Shown here: one piece after another, positions 35,901-47,663 of the stretch
Layout of the letters: each line of letters starts with the position of its first letter
Position numbering within the stretch: position 1 is the first letter of the stretch
NCBI GenBank assembly: GCA_033182465.1
Contig: CP137319.1
Span: forward strand, 434,001 to 498,000
DNA from: Sanghuangporus weigelae
Lineage: Eukaryota > Basidiomycota > Agaricomycetes > Hymenochaetales > Hymenochaetaceae
Reading direction: 5' to 3'
DNA length: 64,000 nt
Notes under the pieces: model-generated
What the model saw: the letters and a program-made list of their open reading frames with translations, nothing else
Told to the model about the DNA's origin: nothing
Database searches by the model: none
Made by a program: the position numbers and the translations under genes

Positions 35901-37633
35901 ATCGCCGGGATATATTGAGTAGCTCGCGTCTATTCAGTGCCTCCACCTCCAATGATAAGATCATCCGGAAACACTAGATGTATCCGGAGGCAGACTGTCG
36001 GGCAGCCAGTAGGATCAGCGCGAGAAAGTGGTGGCTTTTGTTCCCAGGGACGATATTAAGAAGGCGGCCTCAAATTAAAAACTCACGATATTGACTTGAA
36101 GTTGCTAGTTTTTAGGAATTGATGGCGCAGCGAATGGCGGATAATGCTCTCTTCTCGCTCGTTCTAGAGAAACAAGACTCGCCAGCCAATGCTCGAGTCG
36201 CTCGCACTCTCCACGTTGTCCGTATTCAATTTGGACTGTCACCCGGGGAGGGATCTTCTTCACGAATGCGCTGACTGGTTGACAATGAAACGTAATAGGA
36301 GACGTGGTGACATGTTATTCAGCATATCAGGCAAGCAAGATAGTGGTGGTCGAGAACAAGCAAGCAGTCTCACACACAGCAAGTTGAAAGAAATGCGTGG
36401 GACTAAATGTATATATTTGTACCATTTTCTCATTGGTAACCATAAATAAGTCGGACCTGACTGGGTTGCATGCATGAGCACGCACGAATGGGTAGAGGTC
36501 GAATGATAGATTTCGGTCTCCTGAACAGTTTCTAGAACGTTATTTTATCTTCATTAAAAATTTCATCACATCCAGGATAGGTGCCGACATGCTTTTGAAG
36601 TCACCCGGTGTAGTCTGGTGTAGTCCTTCCTTTTCATTCTCAACTCTAAACGAGGCCTCGCGCATTCAGCCGTGTATCTGGCAAAGGGGAAAACCTTCCC
36701 GTTCGCCGAATTTGGCCAAGAAGCGAATGAATCTACGTTTCATCTCTCTTCATCATGAAAACTTGGAAATGCTCTTCTCGAGCTGGATTGCGCCATTAAT
36801 ATCCTACATCTCTCAAATCTTTCTGGCACTTCAATGAAGAGAAGTTGAATTGATGTGCCATTTATATTGTCGAGAGTACGGCCATATTTGACGACTAGAT
36901 TGCTCGAAAGGATATCAATAATTCTCCGCCCGACTGGGTATTCTGAAGAAAATATTGAGAAATCGTAGGATATACGTGAGCCCTGTCTTCGATCTACATT
37001 GAAACAACTCAGACAGACGCTATCTGCGATCAAGCCAAGCACGATTCGAGATCAGAGACGTAAGGTTTACAGAGCACAAAAGATGATGTTCCAGCATTAA
37101 GCTACCGTGATCAATTGCTCCGCGGTTTGTGGTAATTCCTCCCGGACAGAAGTCTAATAGTGAAGCGAAATTAACTAATTCAGTTGAAGGAGGAATTGTG
37201 CTTTTTTTCGTGTCGTCTTACTGCAATCTCGTCTGAAAATTCATGCTTGGCCGTCTATCGTACTGGCTTCGGACCGGAAGTCCACAACTGATTCCGACAG
37301 ATTGAAAACAGATCATGCATGACATGAAGGCTGAAGTCCGTTGAGACGTGATGGTGAAGGAGCCTGACGTACAGTTACATGTAAGGGGCTTCAAGCAAGC
37401 CGATGGCAACTTGATAGGATATGCCGATCCGTTATCCTAATACGGATATTCGTACCCACAGTCCCAAATAGGTTCATGTCGTCATATTGTACATGGTAAT
37501 TGCTGCGCGGACTGGTTGTCTGCGCACAACCATCCGCTGCGTAAGGCATTGTCGTGAAGACAGCAATCAGCTAGTCGTCTTAGCTGGCATAGTCTCTCTA
37601 CGTTCAACAAGCTGCTGTCGTCTCGCAGTCACG

Positions 37634-39880
37634 ATGCCTTCCTTCACTGACCTGCCGGTCGAGCTAGTGCTTGACTATCTTCTGCCGATCCTTCCCGCTC
37701 GAGATCTTCTGGCATTAGGCGCTTCAAACCATCAGTACGCAACTCTATGCGACGATGAGCTTCTTTGGAAGGCGAAATGTAAAGAAGATTTCAATTTCTC
37801 GAGTTCTAGAACTGCGAGAACGAAAGGATGGAAGTTTATCTATAAGGGTTTGAGGAATCCGAAGGTCTTCGTTTGGGGGTAAATTCCCGACTCGGCTTGC
37901 ATGTGCCGTCTTGACTTATCGTCGTTTCCCCAGTGATAATAGAAGTGGTAGACTTGGAATCCCTCAGTTGTCCCGAAATAGGCAATTCAACAATGGTGTA
38001 CCTTATCCTGTACAAATCAACTTTCCGAAGAATTCTGCAATAGTCGACCTTATTGCGGGTGGATGGTGAGTTGAATCAAATCTACTTGCGACACCGTCTC
38101 TCACCTTCAAGCAAGGTCTTTCCATGCCCTTGACTCATGGGGGCGCGTTTATGTTTGGGGTGAGCAGTTTGAGAGGACCGCCAAAGAACGATGCTAATCT
38201 TCCTTGTTGTCCACAAGGTACTATGGACGGAGAAGCGTTCGCTCTCCAAAGTGATGGTTTCTCAATTCCCGAAAAGATTTCAGAGATACCATTGCGGCTT
38301 GAGCTTCCTGAACGCATTCGGACGTTGAGGTGAGTTCGGACATGTGCCTTTAATCCTGTGTCAACTGACTTGTGATGACATAGCTGCGGGCGCAAACATT
38401 CCATGGCTTTGGATGCCAAAGGTCATATCTGGACATTCATCTCATGGGGAAGGCCCTACCGGCTTGTCACACCGGCTTTGGATTGCACGTCCTCCGATTC
38501 AACTCCTGTACAAGCTGAATGTGGCTGGTCTTACAATGTCGCGTTGACCGCCTCAGGTGACGTATATATTTGGTGGCCTTTCAGTGTCTCCGTACTGCAG
38601 CAATTCGGTGCAACAATGGGTCAGATGGATGCAGATGGAGACAAGCGCGCATTTCCGACAACAGAAAATACGATTTCGTGCGTAACATGGGACTTGCACC
38701 ACAATCCTCAAAGGCTGCCGGCTATTCCCAGTCTACCAGAACTCTCGAAGTCCGACCAAACACCTCAGCGGAATGAAGAAGAAACAAGGATTGTTAAAAT
38801 AGCCGGCATGGATGGCTTCTTGATTGCATTGACGAACAGAGGTCACGTCCTCAAGTTCGGCGGTCTGAGTAATGAGATGTCTGTCCAGCATGCGCGCTGG
38901 GAATATGTGAGCAGAACCTCTGTCGGGAAGATTGAGTTTTGCTTTAATGTCTGAGATTTTTGCTCCGTAGCTTCCGAACTTCTCTGAGACAGGGAAGATT
39001 CGGGCACATCCAGTGCTTGCTGGCGGCGAGCGAAGAGAAGGCGGGATGTCCGACTCTCTGGTTCCATCGGGGGATGTAATAATCACCCACGTATGTTCTG
39101 CCATTGTGTTCCGTCTGGTCTTTCTTCTCACACATGCCCGTCGTCGGACCGGGTATCTCATCCGTTCATAGATTACAGCACATTTTACGCGCTTCATTGC
39201 GTACACAGATGAAGATACCTCAATTATCCTGCGAGGCGATACTGATACGACAGTGGAAAGCGAAGCTGAGGTTATTCCTGAGTTGCAATATAAATCTATT
39301 ATTTCAATAGGTCTGGGAGACTATCACAGCGTGGCGTTGTCCGCGGACGGGAAGGTGTATACTTGGGGTTCGTACCAAATGGGGGCGCTGGGTCTCGGGT
39401 CTCCGGAGGAGCTTCCTATCGGCGCTCCTGGAGGCTATGCGACAGAACAGCAGCTAGCCCGGGCAAGACAAGGATATCGCGTGCAGGTGCCAGAGGTACG
39501 AGTGCCAACTGAAGTACACTTTGACCACGGCCTCAAGAAGAAGCGAGAGCGGTTCTGCTTCGCTGCTACTGCGGCAGGCTGGCACTCCGGTGCACTGGTA
39601 ATTGATCTTAACCCAGAGGTAAGATGCCGTCAGGTCTCCAAAAGAGTTATATTGTTGCTGAACATGTTTACCTTGCTCACAGGAGGATGACACAGAAGAG
39701 GGTGACCATGACCCCACAAACCAGATGCCTGGACACTTCGATCCTCGACCTGCGCCGCCTCCCGAACTTCAGCACGGCCCAGGACAGATGCCACCATTTA
39801 TACCTCTCATTCCCAGGGGACACCGCCCCTTCAGAGTGGGGTATGCGGGAAGAGGGGCCTTCAGAGGTCGAGGTGGCTGA
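37634..39880 (+). CDS. SAF1: F-box and RCC1-repeat protein, SAF1-like SCF subunit
   Basis: Probable substrate receptor of an SCF ubiquitin ligase. The ATG at 37634 opens an F-box (FTDLPVELVLDYLLPILPAR, then DLLALGASNHQYATLCDDEL and LWKAKCKEDFNF, about residues 4-56). RCC1-type propeller blades follow across about seven exons: VFVWG/DNRSGRLGIPQ, IAGGWSFHALDSWGRVYVWG, LSCGRKHSMALDAKGHIW, AECGWSYNVALTASGDVYIW, IAGMDGFLIALTNRGHVLKF, SIGLGDYHSVALSADGKVYT and FAATAAGWHSGALVIDL. The combination of an N-terminal F-box with RCC1 repeats is that of yeast Saf1, which targets adenine deaminase. The C-terminus is Pro/Gly/Arg-rich (RPAPPPELQHGPG, GYAGRGAFRGRGG), unlike the repeats, and may bind RNA or partners. 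Stop at 39878-39880, about 200 bp from the convergent end of ORC2. Substrate is unknown here. Confidence 0.82.
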
Positions 39881-40078
39881 GATGTCGGTGTAAAAGAGTC
39901 ACGCCACCGTTAGAGTTCTGAACCATCAAGGTGAACAAGCGGAGCAGGAATATTTTTAGTGTACTATCTGAACACTGAAGACTGAATTACAAAGGTTTTG
40001 ATATTGTCAGAGCAATTGCCAATGCGACGTAGAAATGTTTCGTTTGTAATGATTATGGATTGAAAGTTCGCTCCGCTG

Positions 40079-41407
40079 TTAGCTAATTTCGCTGGCAAGT
40101 CGTGATAGAGCCTCCTTCGCCAAAGGAATCCATAATCCTGGGCCACTTTCTTGAGTATTCGCCGAAACTACCAGACCATGATCGCGAAATTCGCCGAGAA
40201 GAGCTTGCATCGCTGTATCACTTGTCGCGATGAAATCGTCTCGAGCAGCCGCGAAGAGAAGCTCGTAACTTATCGCGACGTGTGGTCCTGAGTGGACCGG
40301 CGCGCTGGAACTCGACTCTGCGGCGGCAGCGTCCATAGCTAGACGCTGCTTATTGCACAAAAGCGCGAAAAGACGCTTCGCTTTGGCTGTTACCGATGCG
40401 AGAACGTGCCTCGCTGCTCCCTCTGCAATTGTTCCTCCAGCGCCGGCAATGTTTGCTTGAGTACCACGACCGCGACCTCCAGCGAATGCACCGGCGTACG
40501 ACGTACGATCTGCGTAGGCTAGCTCGAAGTCGTACGGATGCATTGTCGTTAGGTCATGCCACAACCAATTGAAGCCACCTGATGGAAGAGCTTGACCCAA
40601 CGAATTGTGGCTTTCTTTGCTGCTGTGGTCGGATTGAGCGCGTCGTGGTTGTGCGAATGATTCAGTCGTTGACCAAAGCAGCGGCGTCATAATGTGGTCA
40701 ATGGAAGCCGCAATATGGATGGAAGGATGCGCAGCAAGAACAGCGAGGCAATTCTTGCTGCGTTCAGAGCGTAATGTTTGTCCGTCGATGTTATGGATAA
40801 TCAGAAATAAATGCCGCGCGGTAGGTTTCCGGGCGTATTTCTCCAGAATACGACGACATTGGCCTTCGGGTCCCGCACCAACATCGTCTATATCTGGTGC
40901 ATCAATAACCTTCTCCGCTGATGCGAGGAAATCTTTGAGCGTGAAATTCGGGAAGAACGCGTTTGCGACGACAACGTGGCCCTTCTTCGCGCAACGTCGA
41001 GCAAAGTCGTTAAGCACCTTGCGTTTAGAGCCAAAGCCGTAGAACAGCAAGTTAAAGCCAGAAGCAAGCTCCGCCATGTATGCGGGAAAATATTCAGAAT
41101 GTGATGATTCAAGTGCCGATATTCGTTCCTTGAGGGCCGGTTGCCTAACTGCACGAATCCGCTCGTGGAATTCTTCAGGAGTTAGAGGAGACACAAGCTG
41201 CGAAAACACGTCCGATGATGTCTTGGACGCTCGGTTTATTTGAGTGAAAAATGCGTCGAAGATACTAGGGAAATGTGCGGAGGAATCCTCGAATACATAG
41301 TTTCGAGTCCAAGTAAGCGCGTCCCGTCCATTGCCCTCTGCGTCAGAGCCTACGTCTGCATCGCTGCCATACGCACTTGCATCTTGATCCCCTTCAGAAT
41401 CTGTCAT
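40079..41407 (-). CDS. ORC2: Origin recognition complex subunit 2
   Basis: Subunit of the six-protein complex that marks replication origins and loads Cdc6 and MCM. Uninterrupted frame of 442 aa from the ATG at 41407, which is unusual beside its intron-rich neighbours. An acidic N-terminus is followed by LTPEEFHERIRAVRQPALKE, FNLLFYGFGSKRKVLNDFAR (the Orc2 GFGSK signature), VVVANAFFPNFTLKDFL, ARHLFLIIHNIDGQTLRSER, CLAVLAAHPSIHIAASIDHI (Walker-B-like HNIDG and sensor region), FNWLWHDLTTMHPYDFELAY and a C-terminal winged-helix part with FALLCNKQ and YELLFAAARDDF. It is shorter than animal Orc2 because the disordered N-terminal region is reduced. Shares a short divergent promoter with SEC6. Confidence 0.94.
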   Translation of the reverse strand: MTDSEGDQDASAYGSDADVGSDAEGNGRDALTWTRNYVFEDSSAHFPSIFDAFFTQINRASKTSSDVFSQLVSPLTPEEFHERIRAVRQPALKERISALESSHSEYFPAYMAELASGFNLLFYGFGSKRKVLNDFARRCAKKGHVVVANAFFPNFTLKDFLASAEKVIDAPDIDDVGAGPEGQCRRILEKYARKPTARHLFLIIHNIDGQTLRSERSKNCLAVLAAHPSIHIAASIDHIMTPLLWSTTESFAQPRRAQSDHSSKESHNSLGQALPSGGFNWLWHDLTTMHPYDFELAYADRTSYAGAFAGGRGRGTQANIAGAGGTIAEGAARHVLASVTAKAKRLFALLCNKQRLAMDAAAAESSSSAPVHSGPHVAISYELLFAAARDDFIATSDTAMQALLGEFRDHGLVVSANTQESGPGLWIPLAKEALSRLASEIS

Positions 41408-41656
41408 TATTTTTCCTTGAGCTTTAAGAATCCAAGAGATTAGGCGACGCGCTGTTTACCAGTTCATGGAGATCATGAAAAGTGACCGCGGTGGTGTCGC
41501 GTCAGAATCCGACACACGTGACCATGGCAACACGGCAATTATAGTATGTGCAAGTGACGACGAGACAATTACAACCGGTGCTTCACATCTAACCACTGGT
41601 AAGAGCACGAGCACGCACGGAACGTCAAGGCAGCGCCTGGAGGCCTGTGCGCAGCA
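41408..41656. promoter_or_regulatory. Bidirectional ORC2/SEC6 promoter
   Basis: Only 249 bp separate the two ATGs. It contains a CACGTG E-box-type palindrome at 41515-41520, inside ACACACGTGACC. No clear TATA box on either side. Confidence 0.55.
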
Positions 41657-44027
41657 ATGTCGATACAAGTACCTTCGGCGGCGCAGGGCATCGGCGAATA
41701 TCTCCAATCCCCAGACGATCTCATGAAAGTCGCAGCCTTTCGCAAGAAGTTGGAGAAGGAAAAGGCATCCATCGATGCTAGACTTAAGACCGGCGTAAAA
41801 GAGCAGCTGGAGGCTACGAGAGATGGCTTGCGAAAGCTGCTTGGAACGCGGACCAATGTTCAGGCCATCAAGGACGAAATGTCTACCATCGACAGTGCTT
41901 GCCAAAACCCTGCGAATGCTATATCGACGTTTGACCAGATCGCACGCGTTTCCGTTGTTCATCGCAATTTTGAGCAGGTCGAGGAGATGGTCAATAACTT
42001 AACGGGAATGCATTCGAAGCTTGACATGCTCGAGGAAATGCTTTACACGGATAGGAAAGATATCACTGGTCCAGCTCGGAACCTTCTTACCCTGCATTTC
42101 CACCTCAACCAGCTTGAAAATTTCAGGAACCAGACTATGCATCAAGCTAAGAAGGCAACTGCTGAATCTCGTGCCACTCTGGCCAGGTGGTTTGAACGTC
42201 TTAATAAATTTGTGGAAGATTTCGAGGAATACTTTGCCGCGCTGAGCAGAAACATCCTGCCCATCGTTAGGGCTGGTCATTCTAAGGTTGTCGTCAAGCT
42301 GGTCAAAATTGCTGAAATCGAAGGTAAAGAAGACGAGAAGGCATGTCGTCCGAAACTTATACACCGAGTTCAAAGGTCTGACTTTGTCTTTATAGGCAAT
42401 TGCTATTCGTCTCGTCAAGAAAGCAGCGAAAATGGACGCAGCATCGAAGTTCAGGTCACTTCAGGCTAACGCTCGTGTTATTAAACATTATCGCTCGAAG
42501 CTTACCAAGAACATAACCGATTCAATCATGGCATCTTTTGAGGGGGCATATCAAGCTGATGATGAAGACCCGGCCGCGTTCATAGAGCATCTTAACGATT
42601 GGATGTACAAGGATCTCGTTCGGATTGAAAACGATGTTGTCTCATGTTTCCCGCAGAACTGGGATATCCACGCTTTGTATATTCGCGAATACCACAAAGC
42701 TCTCGACCAGATGCTACAAAAGATCGTCGCGTCTAAACCCGACCCGCCTGTGCTACTTATCATCCACGCGTGGCTGAAGGAGCACAAGAAGAATATGAAG
42801 GAGTTGGCCGTGCCGCCAGAATGGCTTGAACCACCGCTGCTCGGAGGGAACGAACAGAGCCTCATTGAGGACTACTTACAAACTATCGTCAGCAAGCTAG
42901 ATCAATGGGTCGAAAATCTCATGACGACAGAAAAGAAACAGTTCATCGCTCGTACCGATCCTCCTGAGATTGACGCTGAAGGCTTCTACGGTACTCAAGG
43001 TGCTGTTATTCTCTTTCAGATGGTGAACCAACAGGTCGATCTAGCGATGGAAAGCGGGCAAGGCTCAATTCTTGCTCGTGTTGTTACCGAGAGTGCACGC
43101 GCTATGCGGGGTACACAGGAGCAGTGGGTACGACTAATCGAAGCCGAATACAAGAAGCAGATTGAGAAACCCGAGGAGGCCGCAGGTGGACTGGGGGAGT
43201 ACTGTGTTGCTTTAGCAAACGATCAGATAAAGTGCGCAGATTATGCCGAAGCACTCTCTGCGCGTCTGGAGCCGCTTGTGTCAGAGAAGTACAAGGTCGT
43301 GATTGTGGAACGGCTGAACGATGCGATAGACGGTTACCTGGATGTCGCGAAGAAGTGCACACAGACGTTGATCGATATCATATTCAATGACCTGAAGCCC
43401 GCAGTGAAGCAGTTATTCCAACCGGCTTGGTACGATGGAATTATGGGACAAATAATTGAGACGATGCGGGACTACATGTCAGACTACCAACAATATCTCA
43501 ACCCATCCATTCTGGAACTCCTTGTTGAGGACCTTCTTGACACCTTCTTGGTCTCCTATCTGACTGCTCTCGCGAATTCAACGAAGCTTCGCATTCCCGC
43601 AGCGACGGACCGCATCCGAGAAGATGTCAGTCTTGCGTTTGAGTTTTTCAGCACGTCGAAGCCGGCTAAGGAGCTCGAGTCGTACTTCGAAGTCGTCGAA
43701 CTCGTGTTGGCCCTCCTCGAGGCGTCCAAAAGTCTCGTGTTTCTATCCTTCTGGGAGTTTGCCAAGATACATGGGCCAAACATTCCTTTCGTGGAAGGCC
43801 TCATGAAGGCGCGGGACGATTTGGATCGCACAGCGGTGAGCGAGGTTATGGAGAGTGTGAAACGCAAGGTGAAAGAAGAAGGATTGACGGACCGTAAGTG
43901 AAATTATTTACCCGGATCTTCTAATTCCTGCATCTTACTGTTATGCGTAGCACCGGAGCCCACTATCATGAAGAAGATTGCTATTCAAGGGACCTTTGCG
44001 AGACTACTCCGTACAGCGGCATCATAA
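41657..44027 (+). CDS. SEC6: Exocyst complex subunit Sec6
   Basis: Subunit of the octameric exocyst that tethers secretory vesicles to the plasma membrane. Three exons in phase: 41657-42340, 42396-43893, 43951-44027; 752 aa. The N-terminus is a coiled coil (FRKKLEKEKASIDARLKTGV, YTDRKDITGPARNLLTLHFH, LNQLENFRNQTMHQAKKATA). The large second exon has the helical-rod body with WDIHALYIREYHKALDQML, IIHAWLKEHKKNMKELAVPP, FYGTQGAVILFQMVNQQVDL, DYMSDYQQYLNPSILELLVE and FLVSYLTALANSTKLRIPAA. The third exon ends IAIQGTFARLLRTAAS. The first intron (42341-42395, 55 nt) begins GCATGT instead of GT, but has TCTGAC near the 3' end and TATAG as acceptor; without splicing it the frame runs into a stop at 42469. 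Sure of identity. Confidence 0.94.
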
Positions 44028-44212
44028 ACCGTACAGATGGCGTATTTATCCTCTCTTGGCTTCACCCCTCTTTTACCTGTCAGAATTCTGGACTTCCTAG
44101 ACACTCACAATCCTGTTCCGATCCGCTTTGCATGCAAATGTAGCAATACTCAGCATTGTATTTATACATCTCGTCTACTAAATTTCATACAATGGAAGCC
44201 TCAGATCCTGCC

Positions 44213-47200
44213 TTAATCCGCCTTGTCTTTGTTCTTGTTTGACTGAGAGCGATCAGGCAACTTCTCAGCAAGTTCGTCGATTTTCTTGAATTGGAAAGGG
44301 AATCGAGAAGGATATAAGAATGGACGAAGATCGAATCCTGCAATTAGACGTCAGTACGGCACATTTACAGGATTCTTTGACCTCGGTTATCAGACTCACT
44401 GTTATCGTCCGGACTGTATGATTCCTATATTGAGAACCAATCTCTGTGAGTTCTCTGCAGCCGAAGGCAGGTGTGAGAAGAAGCTTACGGCATGATATGC
44501 CGGAGTGAGTGTGGTCATCTTGTGCCGATTTCGTGCGTATTCAAAGAAGAAAAGCTTCACTTTATCCGCAATCTGGGAAAAGGTGATCGGTATCAGTCGG
44601 GGTTGGATCACGCGCAGATTCGAAGAAATGTAACGAAAGAATGAGAGAAGAGAGGATTTAGGCTCCGCCTCACCTGTAGTGGAGAAAACTTTGATCCCCA
44701 CTCGTGTACGAGCTTCGTGAACATGCCATAAGGCCCGCACTTCTCTACCTTTCTGAGACGTCCAAATACCGACAATTCTTCGTAGGTCATTCCCATGTCA
44801 GCCTACGCGTGAAAGAAAATCATGAGTGTTTCCTCGAGGCTCGCAAAGACAGAGCAGTGTTACTTCGTCCGCCTGCACATAGTTCTCAGTAATTGGCTCG
44901 AGCTCAGCCGTGGGGACTGCATCCAAGAATCTGGTTCGAAGGAAGGAGCCGTGAGTTTCGGGAAGCAACCATCAAGTTTACCAAAACAAGCCACGTACTC
45001 AGTCAGGATTGGAAGCTCAAACGCATCTCTCGCATACGCGATGAACTTCTTCAAGTCGGTCTTGCTGATTCCGCCGATTGGATTAATGTCGGCTACGGAT
45101 ATCGTCCCGGAAAGTAAGTTTGATATCCTCATGTTTCTGCCACTCGAGAGAACGAACCGGAAGAACAGTCATATTTGGTCAAATAACCTCGCAGGCTATA
45201 AGATGCAAAGTGTGAAATCGTCATGGTCAATTTTGGGTGACTGCTTGATTGAAGCAGAGATAAGCTCGCCTTTCGTCTACATTAGCACTTCCCAAGACTA
45301 ACAGTCCACCCGAGCGTCCACGAACGAAAGGCATGAGTTGTGCAAATAAATATGAGAGAACCATTCGGATGCGAGCCTTTAAAGATGAGTGACGATAAAT
45401 ATAAGGTTAAAATAATGAATTTATTAATGCAAACTTGAATATTCTGCAAGGCAAGATTTTCCGCTTCTGATCCTCCATGGACCTTAAACTTTGGAGTAAT
45501 TCCTGTTACGTATCCAAAAAGCGTGCGCACAGCAGTGACTACACTGTCCATATTGAGATCTATGTGGTAGCTTCCAATTGCATTGCTAATATCTTTGGCA
45601 CGTTGGCGAGTGTCAGAGCTAGAGTTTTCTGTGCCCATATAGCATGTATGGAAGATACGATTGCAGAACTCCCGCGGATCGCTTGGTATATACGTTGATG
45701 TTTCGGGCTCTCCGGCGATGCGCCGCGCGTCAGAGATCACCTGTGCATCTACAGAATAGCGTCAAAAGCACGCGCGAAGGCAAGCGAATATATTTACCTC
45801 CACGGTTGGCAGCTTCTGACACAAGCCGGCACATTGAGAAGACAATGACAGCGGTTGCACAGCTGTCAATGCCACCACTGAGAGGAACAAAATATCCTTG
45901 AGTTCGCGACCTGCGGAGATAATCCCATAACCAGCAAGCTGGGCCAAGTCTAATAGATGATTCGTGGATAGTTAGCTTTATTTTAGTAGATCAGAGATAT
46001 ACTGACGCGATCTCTTCCTCTGGCTTATGATAACGGAGCTGAAAATTTCTATAGCCTTCGACGTCCAGCACGTCCATTGTCATTGGGTCGGAGAGCGCAA
46101 ATGGCACCTCGACGCGGTGATAGCGCTCAGCTTCTGCTGCTTGCATGCTCCTACTCGCTTTTGCCCTGTGAGCGCGGACATCTTCAAGGTCCAATGTTGC
46201 TGTGACAACTTCAACATCGTTCAGAGAAAACTGAGATCCTTGAGCTATTATGCGACCGTTGGCAGCGATCATGGCACAGCCGTCATAATAAAGGCGGTCC
46301 CCATCGCATCCTTGCTGATTGGCATACAGGTAAATGCCTCCGAGCTGAAAGAAGTTGCATTGGAACGATAATCAGCATGATTCCGCTATAGTCTTGACTG
46401 ACCTTTAGTGTCGCTTCCTTGATTAATTCGACTCGAGTGAACAGCTTGCGCAGTTCATGGTGACTCCCACTCGAGTTTGTGAAGATTTCGACGCCGTCAA
46501 GACCCATCAATATATGAGGACTACAAAACACAGGAATCAGTAAATTGTGAAGTCCATTAGACTGAATTTTCGACCTTGAAGGGGTGAAGAGCTCTTCGCA
46601 TAACTCAACGCCAATACAGGTATCGGCCGTGCTAACGACTGCATCCCCGAACGGCACTTTGATCTGTTCGACTAGGATCAAAACATCTAATTTACAAGGA
46701 CAAGCCTCTGACCTGTTTCGTTATATTCTGAATCATCCTTGGCAAGTAATGGTCTTCGACTTGTCTGTGCTTCGCCCAAGGCGTGAAGTATCTGAGCTCG
46801 CGATAGTTCCCGTCATTTGCTAACCACATCTTCGGACGGATCATTAGAATTTTGTGATTATAGAGTATGATCCGGCAGTTGTAAATGACGTTTTTATGCG
46901 TCACCGGCCTACACTGCGCGTTTTAATAAGCAAAGATAAGGACGAATGAGATACGTACATCCCGACGTCACAGAGAATGTCCGTCGCGATTTCCGACTGC
47001 AAGAGCCTTGCAAGGATTTCCCAAGAATGAAGTACAGTATCGCCTTAATTGAATTAGAGAAAAGTAGCCTTGTAACAAAAGAGACCAACCTTCTAAGAAA
47101 TGGTCTAAACAACCATAACCGCTATTTAATATAAAATTGATAACAGTTCATGAAAATACCATTTTGAGAACCTACGGAATCTCCAGTTCAGGTCCAACTC

Positions 47201-47483
47201 TCAGGGTTGCACCACGCTCTTTGGCAATCCGGATGCTCTGCAGTATTCTTTCGTAGTTCCCCTTCATTTTACCGATAGAATTAATATAATTTAGGAAAAG
47301 TAACTTATCTCCTACCTCGAAGTCGAGGGCCCATTGGTTTAGTGAACTTAGTGGGTTCGCGAGTTCAGATGCATTTCCTGATTAGATTCACTTGATTGAA
47401 CTCACCATCTGCAGCCTTTTGTTAGTATAAGAATACGAGACAGTGCACACGGCTTACGTTGCTACGGTGATAAGATGACCCAT
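44213..47483 (-). CDS. QNS1: Glutamine-dependent NAD(+) synthetase
   Basis: Last step of NAD synthesis: amidation of deamido-NAD with glutamine as nitrogen donor. The ATG at 47483 starts MGHLITVAT, then [11 protein letters not shown]. The N-terminal nitrilase-fold glutaminase has its three catalytic residues in context: Glu in [20 protein letters not shown], Lys in [20 protein letters not shown], Cys in [15 protein letters not shown]. The C-terminal synthetase carries the P-loop-type [20 protein letters not shown], then [100 protein letters not shown] and a C-terminal [20 protein letters not shown]. About ten exons. Ends at the TAA at 44213-44215, 185 bp from the convergent SEC6 end. Full length, about 700 aa. 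Confidence 0.94.
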
Positions 47484-47663
47484 CTCAACTTGTTTCGAGC
47501 AACTGAACGGTGATGGTCACCCCCAAGAGTTGTCGCATCGCAGCGCAGGATGTATCTCCCTTTTGGACTATCTTATATAAGAAATAGAATACCACGTGGT
47601 TTTATCAAGCTATCTATCTGGCCCCAATACTTAGTAGTGGTAGTAGTCCTTCATCCATCCATC
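47484..47663. promoter_or_regulatory. Divergent promoter with perfect E-box palindrome
   Basis: 180 bp between QNS1 and the first F-box-like gene. It contains TATATAA at 47574-47580 (plus strand) and the perfect 10-bp palindrome ACCACGTGGT at 47591-47600. The palindrome is a strong E-box/bHLH-type site (CACGTG core). It is not present upstream of the second copy of the downstream gene. Confidence 0.55.

Larger units (their letters stand above)
30991..37633. other. Gene-poor stretch of about 6.6 kb downstream of the Con7-like gene
   Basis: No supported gene. The first kilobase is CT-rich and probably contains the Con7 3' UTR. The stretch holds several simple repeats listed separately, CT-rich runs at about 33466-33490, and GATA-type runs at about 33579-33600. 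Short frames on both strands in 33.9-37.5 kb have no recognisable motif. No terminal repeats were seen by eye. Confidence 0.5.

Noticed and set aside
41657-42469. Continuous Sec6 frame ending at 42469
   Set aside because: Reading through 42341-42395 leaves the Sec6 alignment and stops; removal of the GC-AG intron restores it.
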